This document shows positions 59,828-64,000 of a stretch of 64,000 nt of DNA, in pieces. Every line of letters begins with the position of its first letter. Position 1 is the stretch's first letter. The DNA lies in NCBI RefSeq assembly GCF_002979415.1, contig NZ_PCOT01000006.1, positions 1 to 64,000 on the forward strand. The letters are read 5' to 3'. The notes under the pieces were generated by a model. That model did not search any database. It was not told the DNA's origin and was given only the letters and a program-made list of their open reading frames with translations. A program made the position numbers and the translations under genes. Source of the DNA: Microbacterium sp. MYb72. GTDB lineage: Bacteria; Actinomycetota; Actinomycetes; Actinomycetales; Microbacteriaceae.

Positions 59828-61114
59828 TCAGTTGGCGGGAGCGGCGTTGAGCTGCCAGTGCGACGACCACCACGTGGTCGGCACGTTCCCGAACTCGACG
59901 CTGCCCGTGCCGTTCTCGACGTGCAGGGCGCCGGAGGCGTTCTGGATGCGCGTGTACCCGCTGCCGGCGGACGGCGTCGACCATTCGGCGGCGGTTCCCG
60001 CCGTCGCCGCGGTGCCGTGGCGAACGGTCGAGCCGCTCACGTAGAGGTACTGGTTGGTCCACCGGTTGCGGTACTTGGTGGTGCCGGATGCCGTGGTCTC
60101 GGGCACCCACTGGGCGCTCCAGTAGGTGCTGGGGACCTCGCCGAAGCGGACGATGCCGTCGTTGGGCTCGACGTTGACGGCGCCGGCCCTGTGCCGGTTG
60201 TTGATGAGCTTCCAGGTGGGGGAGACGGCCTCCGAGTATCCGGCGTTGTCCTTGTAGACGCGCAGGTAGTCGACCTCCCACTGCTTGGGCCAGACGCTGT
60301 TGGGCTGGCCGGAGCCCGCACCGGTGTAGATGTTCATGATGATGCCCATCGCGGTGTTCGGGGCGTCGTTGAGCGTCTTCACGAGCTGACCGTCGTAGTA
60401 GAACCGCAGCTGGGTCGGCGTCCAGTCCATGGCGTAGATGTGGAACTCCGTGGTCGGAGAGCCCGAGACGGGCACGGTGTCGAGAGACCACGATCCGAGG
60501 AAGTTCGGGTCACCCCAGCCGTAGGCGGCGATGCGCCAGCTGTTCGGGGTGCTGAAGAACGTCTCGATCATGTCGATCTCGGACTGGCCGCCGGTGGTGT
60601 TCGTGCCGACCAGCCAGAGGGCCTGGTGCCCGCCGCCCCCGGCGTTCGAGTTCTTGGCGCGCACCTCGACGTAGCCGTACTTCGTGGAGTAGCCGTTGAA
60701 CGTGGGCAGGTTGTTGCGGTTCACCGCCGACGAGTTGAACTTGTGCCAGTTGTTCTGGTTGAAGGTCTGGATCGCCGACGAGACGACGGTGCCGTCCTGG
60801 TCGGGGTTCCACGGCGGCTGGTCCTGGTCGACGCGGAGCTTGATCGTGCCGTTCGAGATCGTGTAGCGCGCTGCCGTGTCGGCGATGTCGGCGGCGGGCA
60901 CCCAGTGCGGGAGGTAGTTCGGCAGCCACTTCGAGGTGTCGAGCGTCGTACCGGTGAACTCCTCGCTGAAGTCGAGGGTGTAGCCCGGCTTGTCGACGGG
61001 ATTCGGCGGGGTGTCGGCCGCGAAGGCGGCGGGGGAGGCGAGCGTGAACGCGGTGACAGCGACGGCGAACGCGGCTGCGGCGGCGGCGCCGCGGGATGTC
61101 TTTCGATGGAACAT
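59828..61114 (-). CDS. secreted GH16 endo-glucanase with beta-trefoil domain
   Basis: A 428-residue exported glycosidase: signal peptide to about residue 33 (SPAAFAAD), GH16 jelly-roll catalytic domain about 45-280 with Glu179, Asp181 and Glu184 in SEIDMIE, and a C-terminal two-repeat region (NRHRAGAVNVEPNDGIVRFG and NASGALHVENGTGSVEFGN), RICIN/beta-trefoil-like, probably carbohydrate-binding. GH16 members cut beta-1,3-glucan, agar or carrageenan; laminarin-type glucan is the simplest guess. A ROK operator candidate overlaps its promoter, linking it to the ABC importer at 62455. Confidence 0.9.
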   Translation of the reverse strand: MFHRKTSRGAAAAAAFAVAVTAFTLASPAAFAADTPPNPVDKPGYTLDFSEEFTGTTLDTSKWLPNYLPHWVPAADIADTAARYTISNGTIKLRVDQDQPPWNPDQDGTVVSSAIQTFNQNNWHKFNSSAVNRNNLPTFNGYSTKYGYVEVRAKNSNAGGGGHQALWLVGTNTTGGQSEIDMIETFFSTPNSWRIAAYGWGDPNFLGSWSLDTVPVSGSPTTEFHIYAMDWTPTQLRFYYDGQLVKTLNDAPNTAMGIIMNIYTGAGSGQPNSVWPKQWEVDYLRVYKDNAGYSEAVSPTWKLINNRHRAGAVNVEPNDGIVRFGEVPSTYWSAQWVPETTASGTTKYRNRWTNQYLYVSGSTVRHGTAATAGTAAEWSTPSAGSGYTRIQNASGALHVENGTGSVEFGNVPTTWWSSHWQLNAAPAN

Positions 61115-61181
61115 GGGGTTCTCCTCGGTGATCGTCGGTGATCAGTGCGTGGACGCGGTGCGGTGCGCACCGTCCTGCGAG

Positions 61182-61213
61182 GTAATTAACCCGAACTCTT
61201 GCGTAATTGTCAA
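61182..61213 (-). promoter_or_regulatory. GH16 promoter and ROK operator candidate
   Basis: On the minus strand TTGACA (61213-61208) and GTTAAT (61190-61185), 17 bases apart, form the GH16 promoter. The sequence in between, GTAATT...TAATTG (61182-61209) with AGAGTT on the minus strand, resembles GAATTAC...AGAGTT at 62393-62419. It overlaps the 3' end of the ROK gene. Confidence 0.6.
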
Positions 61214-62328
61214 TACTCGCGGGCGAAGAGCTGTTCCTTCACCCTCGCCGCGCTGACGGCCAGCGCTCCGACCGACGGCGCGATCGCGCCGAGGGCGGAG
61301 GTGCGCACGTCGGGGAGGAAGAGCGACCGTCCGGCGAGCTCGGAGCCCAGTGCCGCCGCGAGTCTCGCGGAGGCGCCGGGGATGCTGCTGCTGACGACGA
61401 CGACGTGCGGATCGATCGCGAGGACCAGGGCGCCCAGGCCGTCGGCGATGTCGGCGGCGAACCCGGTGACGGCATCCGCGCCCTCCGTGCCGGGCGCCGC
61501 AGCGGCCGTGAACAGCTGCTCCAGGCCGTCGGGGGCGCGCTCGGCCAGCCTCTGCTGCGCCTCCGGCCACGCGACCCTGCCGAGCGCTCCGATCTCACCG
61601 GCAGCCCCGTGCGCCCCTCGGGCGACGCGGCCGTCGACGATGGATGCCGCGGAGATCCGGTTCCCGATGCGCAGGAGCACGGCGGTCTCATCCGCCCCGA
61701 CCGATCCGTGCTCGATCTCGGCGAGTGCGGCGAGCTTGGTGTCGTTGTCGAAGGCGATCCTGGCGCCGGGGAAGGCGGCGCGCAGCTGCGCGTCGATGTC
61801 GCTGGTCAGCCAGTCGGGCACCACCGTGGTCTTCACCGGGCGACCGTCCGCATCCACGATGCCGGGGATGCCGACGGTGAGCGCGACGAGTTCGTGGGAT
61901 GCCGTCGTCGACTCGTCGAGCAGCTCGGTCACGAGCGCGATGATCGCGGCCGCCGCATGCTCTCCGCTCGACAGGTCGTGCTCCTGGCGGCGGTGGGCCG
62001 CGCTGACCGTTCCGCGCAGGTCGCCGGCCACGCCGGAGATGCCGTGCGGGCCGACGTCGATCCCCACGGCGACGCCCTGATCGGCGGCGAACCGGTACCC
62101 GCGCGCCGGGCGGCCGGCGCGCGTCGGGCGCAGCTGCTCGGAGTCGGCCAGGCCGGATTCGACGAGCCCGGACAGCACGGTCTCGACCGTCGTGCGCGAC
62201 AGGCCGGTCGAGGTCGCCAGCTGGCTGGCCGTCATCGGGGAGGACGCGTCCCACAGGGTGGTCAGCACCGCGTGGTCGTTGAGCCGACGCATCGCTGCGA
62301 GGTCGGTGCCGAGCGCCTGGGTGGTCAC
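61210..62328 (-). CDS. ROK-family transcriptional repressor without zinc motif
   Basis: A 372-residue ROK repressor. N-terminal winged helix: DHAVLTTLWDASSPMTASQLAT and GLSRTTVETVLSGLVESGLA; then a ROK domain with GVAVGIDVGPHGISGVAGDL and AFDNDTKLAAL. The usual zinc-binding CxCGxxGC segment is missing: the region reads GEIGALGRVAWPEAQQRL. It is divergent from a sugar ABC operon and upstream of the GH16 gene, so it probably represses both, with release by a glucan-derived sugar. ATG 62328 or an internal ATG 36 bases later may be the start. Confidence 0.88.
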   Translation of the reverse strand: MTTQALGTDLAAMRRLNDHAVLTTLWDASSPMTASQLATSTGLSRTTVETVLSGLVESGLADSEQLRPTRAGRPARGYRFAADQGVAVGIDVGPHGISGVAGDLRGTVSAAHRRQEHDLSSGEHAAAAIIALVTELLDESTTASHELVALTVGIPGIVDADGRPVKTTVVPDWLTSDIDAQLRAAFPGARIAFDNDTKLAALAEIEHGSVGADETAVLLRIGNRISAASIVDGRVARGAHGAAGEIGALGRVAWPEAQQRLAERAPDGLEQLFTAAAAPGTEGADAVTGFAADIADGLGALVLAIDPHVVVVSSSIPGASARLAAALGSELAGRSLFLPDVRTSALGAIAPSVGALAVSAARVKEQLFAREY

Positions 62329-62361
62329 CTGTCCTGACTATCACATTCCGGCAACCCCGGC

Positions 62362-62419
62362 TTGACAGTGCGAGGGGGCTGGCCTATCTTGTGAATTACA
62401 ACAGAGAGTTGCGAAATAC
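62362..62419 (+). promoter_or_regulatory. promoter and ROK operator of sugar ABC importer
   Basis: TTGACA (62362-62367), 17 bases, TATCTT (62385-62390) is an excellent promoter. GAATTACAACAGAGAGTTGCG (start 62393) with a CAAC/GTTG dyad at 62399-62411 lies at the transcription start and shares AATTAC and AGAGTT with the site before the GH16 gene. Confidence 0.7.
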
Positions 62420-62454
62420 CCTTTCCCCCTTCTTCACCAGAAAGCGACACTCAC

Positions 62455-63777
62455 ATGCAACGACGCACCCGACTCGTGCTCGCGCCTCTCGCCGCCGGCG
62501 CCCTCCTCGGCCTCGCCCTCACCGCCTGCGCGCCAGGACCGGCGACGAACGGCGGCGGCGCCGCCGTCGACGCCAGCACCACGCTCACCGACGACGACAT
62601 CACCCTCACGCTCATGTCGACGCCGGAGTCCGGCGCGGCCACCGAGGCCACGATCGCCGCCTTCGAGAAGGAGCACCCGAACATCACGATCGAGTACTCC
62701 CAGACCAACTACGACGACTACAACCAGAGCGTGAACCTCAACCTCGCAGGCGACAAGTCCCCCGACATCGTCCTCCTGAACGCGGTCGCGAACACCGTCA
62801 AGAACAAGCTCGTCCTGCCCCTCGACGACTACGCCGACCTCTACGGGTGGAACGACTTCTTCCCCACCAACCAGCTCAACCAGTGGCGCGTCGCCGACGA
62901 CGGCTCCACCCTCGGCGAAGGCGGAGACCTCTACGCGGCCCCCGCCGGCTTCTCGCTCGTCGGCACGTACTACAACAAGGCCCTGGCCGCGCAGCTCGGG
63001 ATCACCGCACCCACCACCCTGGGCGACTTCGAGAGCGCGCTCGCCGCGGCCCAGGGCTCCGGCATCCTCCCCGTCCAGCTCGGCAACGCGGAGGGGCACG
63101 CGGCATTCGTGGTGCAGCTGCTCGGCCAGGGCGAGGGCGGAGCCGACGACGCCAACGCCTGGGCCTTCGGCCACAAGGGCGAGACGTTCGACACCGACGC
63201 CAACCGCACCGCGGTCGACACCCTCGTCTCCTGGCAGAAGGCCGGCTACCTCGGCGATCCGACGACGGTGAACGGCACCGACCTCCAGGGCGCCGTCGAC
63301 AACTTCATCGCGGGCAAGGGCCTGTTCCTCGTCGACGGGATCTGGGACGCCGGCAAGATCGCCGAGGGGCTGGGAGCGGATGCCGGCTTCCTCCCGTTCC
63401 CCGGCAAGAACGTGACGGGGATCGGCACCTCGGTCGCCTACGCGATCTCCACGAAGAGCGCGCACCCGAACGAGGCGGCGGCGTTCCTGGACTTCCTGCG
63501 GTCTCCCGAGGCGAGCGCCCAGCAGTTCGCGCAGGGCTTCATGCCCGATGACCCGACGGTCGCGGTGGCGGACGAGGGAACCCTGCAGGGCGACATCGTC
63601 GCGGCCTGGGCGCGGGTCGCGGAGGCGAACGGCCTCGTGGCGTTCAACAACAACGCGACGGCGACCATGAACGACACGCTCAAGGCCGGCACGCAGAAGC
63701 TCATCGCCGGACAGACCTCGGTCGACGACTTCCTCACCTCGGTCCAGGACGACTGGGCCGCCGCCCACGCCGGCTGA
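62455..63777 (+). CDS. ABC sugar transporter substrate-binding lipoprotein
   Basis: A 440-residue family-1 extracellular binder. Signal LALTAC with lipidated Cys25; mature part starts with DDDITLTLMSTPESGAATEA and contains IEYSQTNYDDYNQSVNLNLA, typical for CUT1 sugar binders. The ribosome site (AGAAAGCG) is modest. It is divergent from the ROK repressor and is followed 3 bases later by a permease. With the GH16 enzyme it probably takes up oligosaccharides released from a beta-glucan. Confidence 0.92.
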   Translation: MQRRTRLVLAPLAAGALLGLALTACAPGPATNGGGAAVDASTTLTDDDITLTLMSTPESGAATEATIAAFEKEHPNITIEYSQTNYDDYNQSVNLNLAGDKSPDIVLLNAVANTVKNKLVLPLDDYADLYGWNDFFPTNQLNQWRVADDGSTLGEGGDLYAAPAGFSLVGTYYNKALAAQLGITAPTTLGDFESALAAAQGSGILPVQLGNAEGHAAFVVQLLGQGEGGADDANAWAFGHKGETFDTDANRTAVDTLVSWQKAGYLGDPTTVNGTDLQGAVDNFIAGKGLFLVDGIWDAGKIAEGLGADAGFLPFPGKNVTGIGTSVAYAISTKSAHPNEAAAFLDFLRSPEASAQQFAQGFMPDDPTVAVADEGTLQGDIVAAWARVAEANGLVAFNNNATATMNDTLKAGTQKLIAGQTSVDDFLTSVQDDWAAAHAG

Positions 63778-63780
63778 TCC

Positions 63781-64000
63781 ATGACCACGTCGCTGTCTCC
63801 CCGGCGGGAGGGGTCCGGTCTCACGGCCGGCCCCTCCCGTCGGCCCCGCCGAGGGTGGAGCTCGCTCCTGTACCTGCTCCCGGCGTTCGTCTTCTACGGC
63901 ACGTTCACGATCGCCCCCTGGGTGCAGAGCATCTGGCTCTCCTTCTGGAACTGGGACGGGATCGGGGCCGCCACCTGGGCCGGCATCGAGAACTACCTCC
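63781..64000 (+). CDS. ABC sugar transporter permease (partial)
   Basis: The first 73 residues of a MalF-type permease, cut by the window edge. An Arg/Ser-rich N-terminal tail (MTTSLSPRREGSGLTAGPSR) leads into the first helix SLLYLLPAFVFYGTFTIAP and the WVQSIWLSFWNWDGIG segment typical of CUT1 permeases. Start is set by the ATG three bases after the binding-protein stop; no separate ribosome site, so translation is probably coupled. Confidence 0.85.
   Translation, partial: MTTSLSPRREGSGLTAGPSRRPRRGWSSLLYLLPAFVFYGTFTIAPWVQSIWLSFWNWDGIGAATWAGIENYL

Overview
The window is very GC-rich chromosomal DNA from an actinobacterium, most likely Microbacterium or a close relative in the Microbacteriaceae (inference from codon use, the abundant GGATGCC/GGCATCC heptamer, a DUF222-HNH protein and class-E-type LAxTG sorting signals). 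No rRNA, tRNA, insertion sequence, prophage or CRISPR array was recognised by eye. Both edges cut through continuous gene clusters: panC starts at 31 and an ABC permease runs off the right end.

Layout. 31-2152: pantothenate operon panC-panD-panB. 2218-10466: a hypothetical protein, a DUF222-HNH protein, a divergent MFS exporter/ArsR pair with a double-dyad operator, a small membrane protein, a PadR regulator, an ABC1-type kinase and an SDR-DUF2867 protein. 10639-12943: two ArsR regulators paired with AHSA1 (SRPBCC) proteins, each with clear palindromic operators; the second looks leaderless. 13050-15872 (minus): protealysin-like M4 protease, emfourin-like inhibitor, two small unknown proteins and an RNase HI with an extra C-terminal domain. 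16109-21003: sugar ABC importer plus a GH63-like glycosidase. 21084-28855: GntR regulator divergent from a tightly coupled operon of a GH42 beta-galactosidase, both halves of a glycine-decarboxylase P-protein, an AcoX-like NAD-kinase-family protein and an SDR. The same TGTATACAGAATAC sequence lies before both the importer and the GH42 gene, so they probably form one regulon.

28949-38182: ROK repressor, M81 (MlrC-like) protein, Dpp-type ABC transporter (binding protein, two permeases, fused ATPases) and a ROK sugar kinase, with a matching ROK operator before the repressor and before the transporter. 38293-39810: zinc-ribbon SDR lacking the usual catalytic tyrosine. 39842-45487: a two-component system divergent from VanY-like carboxypeptidase, alanine racemase, D-Ala-D-X ligase and acyltransferase genes, an arrangement resembling VanC/VanG-type cell-wall remodelling loci with the VanT functions on separate genes. 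45511-48000: Ski2-like helicase. 48286-55134: two wall-anchored surface proteins (beta-helix, and six SdrD-B-type repeats). 55417-59774: purine nucleoside phosphorylase, CPBP protease, DNA alkylation-repair protein, FUSC-type transporter and a lipoprotein. 59828-64000: GH16 glucanase, ROK repressor and the start of a sugar ABC importer, with ROK operator candidates on both promoters.

The strongest candidates for something undescribed are (i) the GH42-GcvPA-GcvPB-AcoX-SDR operon, which has P-protein halves but no H- or T-protein in the window, (ii) the split VanT-like peptidoglycan locus, (iii) the M81/Dpp/ROK-kinase catabolic unit, and (iv) a set of long nested inverted repeats placed at gene 3' ends. 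Functions are inferred from reading the sequence; no database search was run.
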